Assembly: GCA_009784745.1 (NCBI GenBank)
Contig: WQXR01000055.1
Location: forward strand, 1 to 7,720
Direction of reading: 5' to 3'
Source: Methanomassiliicoccaceae archaeon
Lineage (GTDB): Archaea; Thermoplasmatota; Thermoplasmata; Methanomassiliicoccales; Methanomethylophilaceae
DNA: 7,720 nt
Shown: piece after piece, positions 1 through 6,327 of the stretch
Layout of the letters: every line of letters begins with the position of its first letter
How positions within the stretch are numbered: position 1 is the stretch's first letter
Made by a program: the position numbers and the translations under genes
The notes under the pieces: model-generated
Seen by the model: the letters and a program-made list of their open reading frames with translations, nothing else
What the model was told of the DNA's origin: nothing
The model's database searches: none

Positions 1-495
1 ATGGAACGTCTGTCCTTCGTGTTCGATAGATTCCCGTCACAAGAGAAAGCGGCAAGGATGCTTCTTCGTTTAGGCGTTTCCGTAAGGAACGGAAAAGCGT
101 ACATAGGCGATATTGAGTTATCTGACGCGGCCGTAGGCCGTGCCGCAGGCACGGACAGACGTACCGCAAGGATCGCAATAGAAAAAATTACGAATGACCC
201 TGAGTTATGCAGATTCTTCGCAGGTCTGCGATCGATCGCGTTGCTTGCGGACGTTGCTCCGCATATAGGGTGTTCCACTCTTGTCATCGTACCGACGAAC
301 GCGTCCATGCCAGGTATAATAGCAGACGTATCAGATGTTCTGCTTGCTGCCGGAGTAAGTATTAGACAAGCTGTCATCGACGATCCGGACGGCGAGAATG
401 TTCATTTACTGATCGTAATAGACGGCAACATACCGGCGGAGTTCATACCGTCGATAAGACAGTGCCGCGGTGTTGCGAGTCTTATCCTCAAATAG
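1..495 (+). CDS. wHTH-ACT domain protein, predicted regulator of amino acid metabolism (COG2150-like)
   Basis: This 164-residue protein resembles the archaeal family described as predicted regulators of amino acid metabolism with an ACT domain. Residues about 1-35 form the family's typical opening (FPSQEKAARMLLRLGVSVR, then a GDIELSD segment). Residues about 40-65 look like a DNA-binding helix-turn-helix (DAAVGRAAGTDRRTARIAIEKI). Residues about 88-164 read as an ACT domain (alternating beta and alpha, with STLVIVP, IIADVSDVLLAAGVSIRQ and VHLLIVIDG), a fold that usually binds an amino acid. There is no signal peptide or membrane segment, so it should be cytoplasmic. The ATG is the first base of the window, so its promoter is not visible; the length and N-terminus fit the family, so I believe this is the true start. 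It ends with TAG only 16 bases from the end of convergent carB. The ligand and targets are unknown, and a link to carAB is only inference from adjacency. Confidence 0.8.
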   Translation: MERLSFVFDRFPSQEKAARMLLRLGVSVRNGKAYIGDIELSDAAVGRAAGTDRRTARIAIEKITNDPELCRFFAGLRSIALLADVAPHIGCSTLVIVPTNASMPGIIADVSDVLLAAGVSIRQAVIDDPDGENVHLLIVIDGNIPAEFIPSIRQCRGVASLILK

Positions 496-511
496 ATGCG
501 GCATTGGATCA

Positions 512-3500
512 TCAGTGGAATTCTTTCATGCTTCGAACACCTAATTCTTTACCGCATGCGCTCTTTATTGCGCCAACGGCCGCATTCGCGCCGTTTATGC
601 TTGTGAGGAAAGGAATTTCCAGTTCGACCGCTAAACGGCGCATCATGTAACCGTCCCTTCTCGCTCCCGAGTGCATTGACGGCGTATTAATTATCAAATT
701 AATTTTGCCTTCTCTCATGAGGCCGATCGCATTCGGTTTTTGATTGTCGCTCACTCTGAATACTGTCGTCGTCTCGATACCATGCTCACGAAGATACGTT
801 GATGTTCCTTTCGTTGCGTATATGGTGAATCCCATTTTCCTTAAGATATCGGCAGCATCCAGAACTTCTGATTTGTCGCTGTCGTTTATTGTTATGTATA
901 CACCGCCCTTGTTCGGAAGTTTATTCCCTGCGGCAACGAGTGCTTTATAGCATGCAATATCCAGATTCTCATCGATGCCCATCACTTCGCCGGTGCTTTT
1001 CATCTCAGGCGTAAGTATCGAATCAACTCCCGGGAGTTTCAGGAACGGGAACACGGACGCTTTCACAGCGTAATGGTCCAATTCTTTGTATCCTACGTAA
1101 CCCTGCTGTTTTAACGTCTTCCCGAGCATTATCTTCGTTCCTATCTTTGCCAACGGAACACCTATCGCTTTGGATATGAACGGTATCGTTCTCGATGACC
1201 GAGGATTGGCTTCGATCATCCATACTTCGTTATCTTTCACTGCTAACTGAATATTAAGCATTCCTTTGATCTGCAACGCGATCGCTACACGTTTTGACAC
1301 ATCAATGAGCTTCTTTACCATATCGTCGCTTACGGTGAACGGCGGCAGCACCATTGTCGCGTCTCCGGAATGCACACCGGCGTATTCGATATGTTCCATG
1401 ATGCCGCCTATGAACACATCCTTTCCGTCGGAAACGAGATCAACATCTATTTCTATAGCCTCAGCCAGATATTTGTCCACCAATATCGGATGATTCTGCG
1501 AAACTTTCACAGCAGTTTCCACATAAGTTCTTAATTCATCCTCTGAATAAACAATTTCCATCGCACGTCCTCCGAGAACATATGACGGTCTTACGAGTAC
1601 CGGATAACCGATGCGTTCTGCAATGCCTTTGACATCATCGAACGAATATCCAGTTCCGGAATCAGGCTGTTTTATCTTAAGGTCGTCCATAAGTTTGGAG
1701 AATCTTTTTCTGTCTTCGGCAACGTCCATCATATCCGGCGTTGTTCCGAGTATCTTGGTCTTGGAACCTTTCAACGCATTCTCAAGGTCAACGGCAAGGT
1801 TGACGCTCGTCTGTCCGCCGTACTGGACGATAACGCCGTCGGCGTTCTCTTTCTCAATTACATTAAGAACATCCTCCAGCGTAAGCGGTTCAAAGTATAA
1901 ACGATCTGAAATATCGTAATCTGTTGATACGGTCTCCGGATTATTGTTTATTATTATCGCATCCATGCCTTCTTCCTGTATCGCCATTACGCCGTGTACG
2001 CATGAATAGTCGAACTCAATTCCCTGGCCGATCCTTATGGGACCGCCGCCGATGATGACGATCCTCTTTTTCTTATCATCCTTATCATGCGCAGCTTCGC
2101 ATGACCTTCCGTATGTTGAATAGAAGTACGGAGTGCTCGCTTCATATTCCGCTGCGCATGTGTCCACCATCTTGTACGTCGGGATGATATTCTCTTTCTT
2201 TCTCATTTTTCTGATGTCTTTCTCAGACATTCCGGATAACGACGATATCGTTTCGTCGGCAAATCCCATTTCTTTCGCTTTGCGCAGATTTTCTTTTGTT
2301 ATTTCTTTCTTAAGTTCATTTTCCATGTCGACGATGTTCTTTATCTTCAGTACAAAGAAATGATCCCATTTCGTGATATCCGCTATTTCTTTTGTATCCA
2401 TGTTCCTGCGTATCGCTTCTGCGATCGCAAACAATCTTTTGTCGGTGGCATTCTTCAATTCTTCTCTTATTTCATCATCATTCATTGACACGCGATCCAG
2501 ACCGGTAACGCCTATCTCCAATGAGCGAACACCTTTCAGTAACGCTTCTTCCAATGTCCGACCGATGCTCATCGTTTCTCCGGTGCTCTTCATCTGCGTT
2601 CCTAAATGGCGATCGACCATCCTGAACTTGTCGAACGGCCATCTCGGTATCTTGACGACAACGTAATCTATTGACGGTTCGAACGCCGCATATGTTGATC
2701 CGGTGATATCATTCTTTATCTCATCCAGCGAATATCCTACAGCGATTTTTGCTGAGACGCGTGCTATCGGGTATCCCGTTGCTTTTGATGCAAGTGCTGA
2801 CGATCTCGAGACACGCGGATTAACTTCTATCAATCTGTAATCGCCATTCGCCGGATTGAATGCAAATTGAACATTACAGCCGCCTTCGATATGTAGAGCG
2901 CGAATAACTTTTAACGCCGCAGATCTTAAACGTTTGTGATCCTCTCCCGACAAAGTTAAACACGGAGCGCAAACAATGCTTTCGCCGGTATGGATGCCCA
3001 TTGCGTCAAGATTTTCCATGTTGCATATTATTATGCAGTTGTCATTCTTATCACGCATCACTTCGTATTCATATTCCTTCCATCCGAGGACGCTCTCTTC
3101 GATCAGTACCTGATGAATTCTTGAATACGCGAGACCTCTGGCACATATCTCTCTTAACTCAGGTTCGTTATATGCTATTCCTCCGCCCGTTCCGCCGAGC
3201 GTGTATGCCGGCCTTATGAGAACGGGATATGTTCCTATCTCCTTTACAGCGTTCAGTGCTTCCTCGATGCTGTGCACGGTCCTGCTCTTGGGTATCGGTT
3301 CTCCGATCCTTATCATCGTTTCTTTGAAAAGTTCCCTATCTTCGGACATTGCTATCGCATCCGGTTGCGTTCCCAGTAATTCGACACCTAAACGATCCAA
3401 TACGCCGTTATCGGCAAGTTCGGAACAGATGTTCAATGCCGTTTGACCGCCCATTCCCGAAAGTATGCCGTCAACCTTCTCTTTTTCAATTATCTTTTCA

Positions 3501-3715
3501 ATTATGGGGGCTTGTAATGGCTCAATATAAACACTGTCCGCCATCTCCAGATCTGTTTGTATCGTTGCGGGATTAGAATTTACGAGTACTGTTCGATATC
3601 CTTCTTCCTTAAGGGATTTGCACGCCTGCGAACCGGAGAAATCGAATTCCGCCGCCTGGCCGATGACGATCGGACCGGAACCTATGACCATAAGTTTGCG
3701 ATATTCCTTCTTCAT
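512..3715 (-). CDS. carB: Carbamoyl-phosphate synthase large subunit (CarB)
   Basis: This is the synthetase subunit: it makes carbamoyl phosphate from bicarbonate, two ATP and ammonia for the pyrimidine and arginine pathways. At 1067 residues it is full length (E. coli is about 1073) and a single chain, unlike the split large subunit of some methanogens. Domains: first ATP-grasp, carboxyphosphate half, about 1-400 (GSGPIVIGQAAEFDFSG; glycine loop LGGTGGG at 173-179; DAMGIHTG with His242; EVNPRVSRSSALASKATG at 297-314). An oligomerisation linker covers about 400-550. The second ATP-grasp, carbamate half, follows to about 930 (GGGPIRIGQGIEFDYS, NPRSSRTIPF). A C-terminal MGS-like allosteric domain completes it (ATKGTSTYL, NTPSMHSGARRDGY, TSINGA). 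I saw no loss of catalytic residues, in contrast to its partner CarA. The start overlaps the carA stop in an ATGA and has a strong GGAGGT site, so translation is probably coupled. Confidence 0.97.
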   Translation of the reverse strand: MKKEYRKLMVIGSGPIVIGQAAEFDFSGSQACKSLKEEGYRTVLVNSNPATIQTDLEMADSVYIEPLQAPIIEKIIEKEKVDGILSGMGGQTALNICSELADNGVLDRLGVELLGTQPDAIAMSEDRELFKETMIRIGEPIPKSRTVHSIEEALNAVKEIGTYPVLIRPAYTLGGTGGGIAYNEPELREICARGLAYSRIHQVLIEESVLGWKEYEYEVMRDKNDNCIIICNMENLDAMGIHTGESIVCAPCLTLSGEDHKRLRSAALKVIRALHIEGGCNVQFAFNPANGDYRLIEVNPRVSRSSALASKATGYPIARVSAKIAVGYSLDEIKNDITGSTYAAFEPSIDYVVVKIPRWPFDKFRMVDRHLGTQMKSTGETMSIGRTLEEALLKGVRSLEIGVTGLDRVSMNDDEIREELKNATDKRLFAIAEAIRRNMDTKEIADITKWDHFFVLKIKNIVDMENELKKEITKENLRKAKEMGFADETISSLSGMSEKDIRKMRKKENIIPTYKMVDTCAAEYEASTPYFYSTYGRSCEAAHDKDDKKKRIVIIGGGPIRIGQGIEFDYSCVHGVMAIQEEGMDAIIINNNPETVSTDYDISDRLYFEPLTLEDVLNVIEKENADGVIVQYGGQTSVNLAVDLENALKGSKTKILGTTPDMMDVAEDRKRFSKLMDDLKIKQPDSGTGYSFDDVKGIAERIGYPVLVRPSYVLGGRAMEIVYSEDELRTYVETAVKVSQNHPILVDKYLAEAIEIDVDLVSDGKDVFIGGIMEHIEYAGVHSGDATMVLPPFTVSDDMVKKLIDVSKRVAIALQIKGMLNIQLAVKDNEVWMIEANPRSSRTIPFISKAIGVPLAKIGTKIMLGKTLKQQGYVGYKELDHYAVKASVFPFLKLPGVDSILTPEMKSTGEVMGIDENLDIACYKALVAAGNKLPNKGGVYITINDSDKSEVLDAADILRKMGFTIYATKGTSTYLREHGIETTTVFRVSDNQKPNAIGLMREGKINLIINTPSMHSGARRDGYMMRRLAVELEIPFLTSINGANAAVGAIKSACGKELGVRSMKEFH

Positions 3716-4773
3716 TTTCCGACCTCCGTTATCTTTTCCAGAGCGTTATAGAAGAACGAATCCTTTTCATATCTGTGCGATATCGGATAATACTGGATGC
3801 CGAATATTGGTAACGAATTATGAGAGAAACCTTCCGGCGTCCCGTCGTTAACGTTGAACTGATCTATTATGATATCCGTACCTTTTGCGGATGAAGGATC
3901 AACGCAGTACATGTGATTCTGATCTGTGATGTAAGCACGCGTTCCGTGCTTGACAGGCTGATTCGGACCGTGATGACCGAACTTCAGTTTCATTATCTTA
4001 CAGCCGAATGCTTTTGCAATGATCTGCGAACCGAAAGCGATACCCGCAAGCGGTATCGATGATGATAATTCTTTTACGGTCCTGACAAGAACATCATTAT
4101 CATTAGGATCTGCGGGACCGTTGGATATTATTAGGCTTTTTACTCCGGAAGAAAGAATATCCTTTGCTTTCGTGTCATACGGGAATATTATCAAATTGTA
4201 TCTTTCCGAGAGATCCTTTATCAGATCGCGCCCTGTACCGCAATCTATCAATCCTATCGTAATTTTTTTACCGTTGCCGATCTTTTTTATCTCTTTTACC
4301 GATACGGAAGAGATATTCACATTGCGGCGTATCCCTTTGAGTCTTTTGATCTCGTCCTTTATCTTCTTATCGTCAAATATAACGGATGCGTTCATCGTTC
4401 CGTTATTCCTTATCATTGCAACGACATCTCTTGTATCAATTCCTTCGATACCCGGAATTCTATTTTCCTTCATGTACTCATCCAGCGTCCTTCCGCCGTA
4501 CATGTCCGAAGGTTCCCTACAATATTCCCTAACCACAAGCGCAGAGATCTGTACGGAATCAGAGAGTTCGTAATTATCATTCACACCGTAATTCCCGATC
4601 ATGGGAAAAGCGGACACAAGTATCTGTCCCTTGTATGCGGGATCAGTGATACTTTCCTGATAGCAGGACATAGAAGTTGTGAAAACGATCTCTCCGTCAG
4701 CGGCGCCAACGTGTCCGAAGGACACGCCCTCAAGCACCGTTCCGTTCTCAATTACCAAGAAGCAACGTACCAT
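3712..4773 (-). CDS. carA: Carbamoyl-phosphate synthase small subunit (CarA) with a degenerate, probably inactive glutaminase site
   Basis: CarA normally hydrolyses glutamine and feeds the ammonia to CarB. This 353-residue copy has both domains. The CarA-specific N-terminal domain is about 1-155 (GEIVFTTSMSCYQESITDPAYKG region, FPMIGNYGVN, RTLDEYMKENRIPGIEGIDTR). The class I glutamine amidotransferase-like domain is about 170-353 (LIDCGTGRD, SNGPADP, KFGHHGPNQPVK, TDQNH, DGTPEGF). Its catalytic residues are gone: GICLGHQ reads GIAFGSQ (nucleophile Cys is Ala246, GCT), and QYHPEA reads QYYPIS (His is Tyr329, Glu is Ile331). NGPGDP reads NGPADP (Ala221), and the Lys of the family motif DFGxKRN is Gly181. 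The frame is intact and surrounding motifs are well kept, so this is a pseudoenzyme subunit under selection rather than a decaying gene. Glutamine-dependent activity is therefore unlikely. It is the first gene of the carAB operon; the ATG at 4773 lies about 28 bases from a TATA box, which suggests a leaderless mRNA. Confidence 0.93.
   Translation of the reverse strand: MVRCFLVIENGTVLEGVSFGHVGAADGEIVFTTSMSCYQESITDPAYKGQILVSAFPMIGNYGVNDNYELSDSVQISALVVREYCREPSDMYGGRTLDEYMKENRIPGIEGIDTRDVVAMIRNNGTMNASVIFDDKKIKDEIKRLKGIRRNVNISSVSVKEIKKIGNGKKITIGLIDCGTGRDLIKDLSERYNLIIFPYDTKAKDILSSGVKSLIISNGPADPNDNDVLVRTVKELSSSIPLAGIAFGSQIIAKAFGCKIMKLKFGHHGPNQPVKHGTRAYITDQNHMYCVDPSSAKGTDIIIDQFNVNDGTPEGFSHNSLPIFGIQYYPISHRYEKDSFFYNALEKITEVGK
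3722..3727 (-). promoter_or_regulatory. Shine-Dalgarno site of carB
   Basis: On the minus strand GGAGGT lies inside the last codons of carA, six bases before the carB ATG at 3715. It fixes the carB start and, with the 4-base ATGA overlap, supports translational coupling that would keep the two subunits in balance. Confidence 0.8.
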
Positions 4774-4792
4774 CGGGTTTCTGCCATACCCG
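4774..4792. promoter_or_regulatory. Inverted repeat touching the carA start codon, possible operator
   Basis: CGGGT (4774-4778) and ACCCG (4788-4792) form a perfect 5-base inverted repeat with a 9-base spacer. It sits between the carA TATA box and the carA ATG, over the predicted transcription start, which is a usual place for an archaeal repressor site. The arms are short, so chance is possible. Confidence 0.35.
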
Positions 4793-4795
4793 TGG

Positions 4796-4806
4796 AAAAT
4801 ATATAA
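4796..4806 (-). promoter_or_regulatory. TATA box of the carAB promoter
   Basis: The minus strand reads TTATATATTTT here. Its centre is about 28 bases before the carA ATG at 4773, so the transcript should begin at or within a few bases of the start codon. No Shine-Dalgarno site precedes carA, in line with a leaderless message. The core is nearly symmetric, so it might also drive the divergent Pelota gene with a leader of about 75 bases. Confidence 0.65.
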
Positions 4807-4838
4807 TGACTGTCATGGAAGTATGACAGCCTCATGAC
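4806..4838. promoter_or_regulatory. Cluster of ATGAC half-sites with nested palindromes, candidate regulator binding region
   Basis: Four copies of one 5-mer fall in 33 bases: ATGAC at 4806-4810, its complement GTCAT at 4812-4816, then ATGAC at 4823-4827 and 4834-4838. The first two form an 11-base palindrome (ATGAC-T-GTCAT). The second and third form a longer inverted repeat, CTGTCAT (4810-4816) and ATGACAG (4823-4829) with a 6-base spacer. The cluster abuts the upstream side of the carA TATA box, where an archaeal activator, or a repressor blocking TBP/TFB, would bind. The regulator is unknown. Confidence 0.5.
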
Positions 4839-4843
4839 GCAGT

Positions 4844-4859
4844 TGTCTGGTTACAGACA
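4844..4859. promoter_or_regulatory. Inverted repeat TGTCTG-GTTA-CAGACA upstream of the Pelota gene
   Basis: Perfect 6-base arms (4844-4849 and 4854-4859) flank a 4-base loop. In DNA it could be a dimeric regulator site about 45 bases before the Pelota start. If Pelota were transcribed from the shared TATA region, it would form a small hairpin in the leader. Role unknown. Confidence 0.4.
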
Positions 4860-4903
4860 CAACGCAGCGAAACATAGAAACATTTGTTATACGATACAAG
4901 AAC

Positions 4904-5941
4904 ATGCGTTTACTGGACCAAGACCCCGTCAACGGAAGCATGAGGGTCCAAATAGAAACGGAAGATGATATTTGGCATTTGTATAATGTCGTTGAGATAA
5001 ATGATATTTTAACTGCGTCAACAACGCGAAGAGATGAAAAAGCGACAGATAAGTTAAGAGCGGAACGCGCCGAAAAAAAGAGGATGACGTTAAGCGTAAG
5101 GGCGGAGAAGATCGAATTCTCAGATTCTGAATTAAGATTGAGAATATTGGGAACAATAACGGAAGGTCCGCAGGATATCGGACAATATCATACGTTAATG
5201 TTCGAAGTCAGCGAAATTCTTACAATAACGAAGGAAAAATGGAGATCAACGCATTTAGAACGCTTAAGAAAAGCGGTATTCGAATCAAAGAGGCCGATGA
5301 TCGTTTTTGTTTCGTTAGATCAGGATGAAGCAGTTATCGCAGTCCTGAGACAGTTCGGACTAAAAGAAATTGCAACGATACGTTCAATGCGTTCCGGAAA
5401 ACAGTATCAGGAAAAGGAGACGGTATCGTCTTACCACAATGAGATAATCTCAAAGGTGATACCCATGCTGTCTGACAATACGCCATTGATACTCCTCGGC
5501 CCCGGATTTGAGAAGGAGTTGCTTTCGGAATCAGGAAAGAAAAGTAATTCCGGGATATTCTCAAAAGCGCACGTATATCATACCGGACAATCGGGAATGC
5601 CCGGAATTAATGAATTAATGAAAAAAGGAATGGGTGCTTCCGTTCTTCGGGATTCGAGAGTTGCGATAGAGATGGAATCCGTTGAAAGACTGATGGAAGA
5701 GATAGGAAAGGACGGGTTGGCAACGTACGGTCCGAAATTTGTTGAAAAGGCGGCATCTTCGGGCGCAGTAGAGACATTACTGATATTGGACTCGCTGATA
5801 AGAGAAAAGGATCATGATCCGATCGTTAAAGACGTTGAGGATCAAAAAGGCAATGTTATTGTGATCTCTGAAAAACATGACGCAGGTCGCCAATTAGCGG
5901 CACTTGGCGGTATCGCTGCGATACTGAGATACAGATCATAA
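4904..5941 (+). CDS. pelA: Archaeal Pelota (aPelota/Dom34), ribosome rescue factor
   Basis: Pelota is the eRF1-like protein that, loaded by aEF1-alpha and acting with ABCE1, enters the empty A site of stalled ribosomes and splits them (mRNA surveillance). The 345-residue length fits the archaeal family. The Sm-like N-terminal domain, about 1-125, begins in typical form (MRLLDQDPVNGSMRV, then DDIWHLYNVVE and TTRR), which settles the start. The central eRF1_2-type domain, about 130-250, contains LLGPGFEKE near 198-205. The C-terminal L7Ae-like eRF1_3 domain, about 255-345, has AIEMESVERLMEEIG, YGPKFVEKAASSGAVETLLI and an ending SEKHDAGRQLAALGGIAAILRYR. It lacks the GGQ motif of true release factors, as Pelota should. 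There is no Shine-Dalgarno site and the TATA signal nearest the usual position (around 4873-4880) is weak. It diverges from carA and is likely a single-gene unit. Confidence 0.95.
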   Translation: MRLLDQDPVNGSMRVQIETEDDIWHLYNVVEINDILTASTTRRDEKATDKLRAERAEKKRMTLSVRAEKIEFSDSELRLRILGTITEGPQDIGQYHTLMFEVSEILTITKEKWRSTHLERLRKAVFESKRPMIVFVSLDQDEAVIAVLRQFGLKEIATIRSMRSGKQYQEKETVSSYHNEIISKVIPMLSDNTPLILLGPGFEKELLSESGKKSNSGIFSKAHVYHTGQSGMPGINELMKKGMGASVLRDSRVAIEMESVERLMEEIGKDGLATYGPKFVEKAASSGAVETLLILDSLIREKDHDPIVKDVEDQKGNVIVISEKHDAGRQLAALGGIAAILRYRS

Positions 5942-5947
5942 GAATTC

Positions 5948-5957
5948 TTTGTATATT
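5948..5957 (+). promoter_or_regulatory. Putative TATA box of the MORN-repeat gene
   Basis: TTTGTATATT lies in the 36-base gap after the Pelota stop, with its centre about 25 bases before the ATG at 5978. This spacing matches a leaderless archaeal transcript, and no Shine-Dalgarno site is present, so the small gene is probably transcribed on its own rather than only by read-through. Confidence 0.5.
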
Positions 5958-5977
5958 CAGCAGTCGATGTATCGTAC

Positions 5978-6262
5978 ATGATCGTAGAACGCTATTCGGA
6001 CGGCAGCCGTTATGAAGGTGAATTAAAGAACGGCAAAAGGAACGGCAAAGGTACACATTACTTCGCGGACGGAGGCCGATATGAAGGAGAATTCAGAGAC
6101 GGCGAAAAGAACGGCAATGGCGTAATATACTTCGCGACCGTCGGCCGATATGAAGGAGAATGGGAGAACGACAAAGCGAACGGCAGAGGTACGTTCTATT
6201 ATGCGGACGGAAGAACAAAGACGGGCATTTGGAAAGATAATGAACGCATAGGCTCGGAGTAG
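5978..6262 (+). CDS. Small MORN-repeat protein
   Basis: This 94-residue protein is almost wholly MORN repeats (Membrane Occupation and Recognition Nexus). Three full 23-residue copies cover residues 11-33, 34-56 and 57-79, each opening RYEGE and carrying the NGxG core (NGKG, NGNG, NGRG) followed by an aromatic strand such as YFADG. A partial fourth covers 80-92 (TKTGIWKDNERIG). The start is supported by the TATA box 25 bases upstream; residues 1-10 (MIVERYSDGS) resemble the tail of another repeat. It has no signal peptide, membrane segment, extra domain or cysteine. MORN repeats make beta-hairpin arrays that mediate protein contacts and dimerisation; an enzymatic role is unlikely. The gene ends in TAG and converges with the AbiE operon 65 bases away. 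Its function and partner are unknown; a scaffold or surface-binding role is inference from the repeat class. Confidence 0.85.
   Translation: MIVERYSDGSRYEGELKNGKRNGKGTHYFADGGRYEGEFRDGEKNGNGVIYFATVGRYEGEWENDKANGRGTFYYADGRTKTGIWKDNERIGSE
6008..6214 (+). repeat. 69-base tandem repeat array encoding the MORN units
   Basis: Three tandem 69-base units encode the 23-residue repeats. Units two and three share an identical 19-base block, GGCCGATATGAAGGAGAAT at 6074-6092 and 6143-6161, exactly 69 bases apart, and TTCGCG recurs at the same period. The first unit is more diverged at the DNA level. This suggests a rather recent duplication of the second and third units. Confidence 0.75.
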
Positions 6263-6272
6263 CCAATATCAT

Positions 6273-6323
6273 TCAACGCAACCAAAGATGAACGTTGAGT
6301 TCGAAAGGGATATGTTCGATATC
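6273..6323. other. Two weak inverted repeats between convergent genes
   Basis: In the 65-base gap between the MORN gene and the AbiEii gene, TCAACG (6273-6278) pairs with CGTTGA (6293-6298) across a 14-base loop, and GATAT (6309-6313) pairs with ATATC (6319-6323) across GTTCG. They could help end transcription from either side, but the stems are short, AT-rich or long-looped, and there is no clear T tract. Nothing else is seen in this gap. Confidence 0.25.
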
Positions 6324-6327
6324 TGTG

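Noticed and set aside
462..650. Plus-strand open frame across the ACT and carB 3' ends
   Set aside because: It overlaps both well-supported genes in other frames and its translation resembles nothing; there is no promoter or ribosome site before it.
4021..4044. CarA active-site loss as a sequencing error or frameshift
   Set aside because: The frame is intact, flanking motifs are conserved, and independent sites far apart (Ala221, Ala246, Ser249, Tyr329, Ile331) are all changed; the Ala codon needs two changes from Cys.
4019..4573. Plus-strand 184-codon open frame inside carA
   Set aside because: It lies antisense to conserved CarA motifs, has no family resemblance and is low-complexity hydrophobic and serine-rich, as reverse-strand shadows often are.
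3712..4773. carA as a pseudogene
   Set aside because: Length, start, stop overlap with carB and most structural motifs are kept; loss is confined to the catalytic and glutamine-binding positions, which fits a maintained pseudoenzyme better.
4904..5941. Release factor aRF1 in place of Pelota
   Set aside because: There is no GGQ or NIKS motif, and the N-terminus is the Sm-like Pelota type.
6008..6214. CRISPR-like or non-coding direct repeats
   Set aside because: The 69-base period equals 23 codons, the repeats stay in frame and encode clear MORN units; there are no spacers.
6273..6323. Strong bidirectional terminator or small RNA between the MORN and AbiEii genes
   Set aside because: Stems are only five or six bases with no T tract; kept only as weak inverted repeats.
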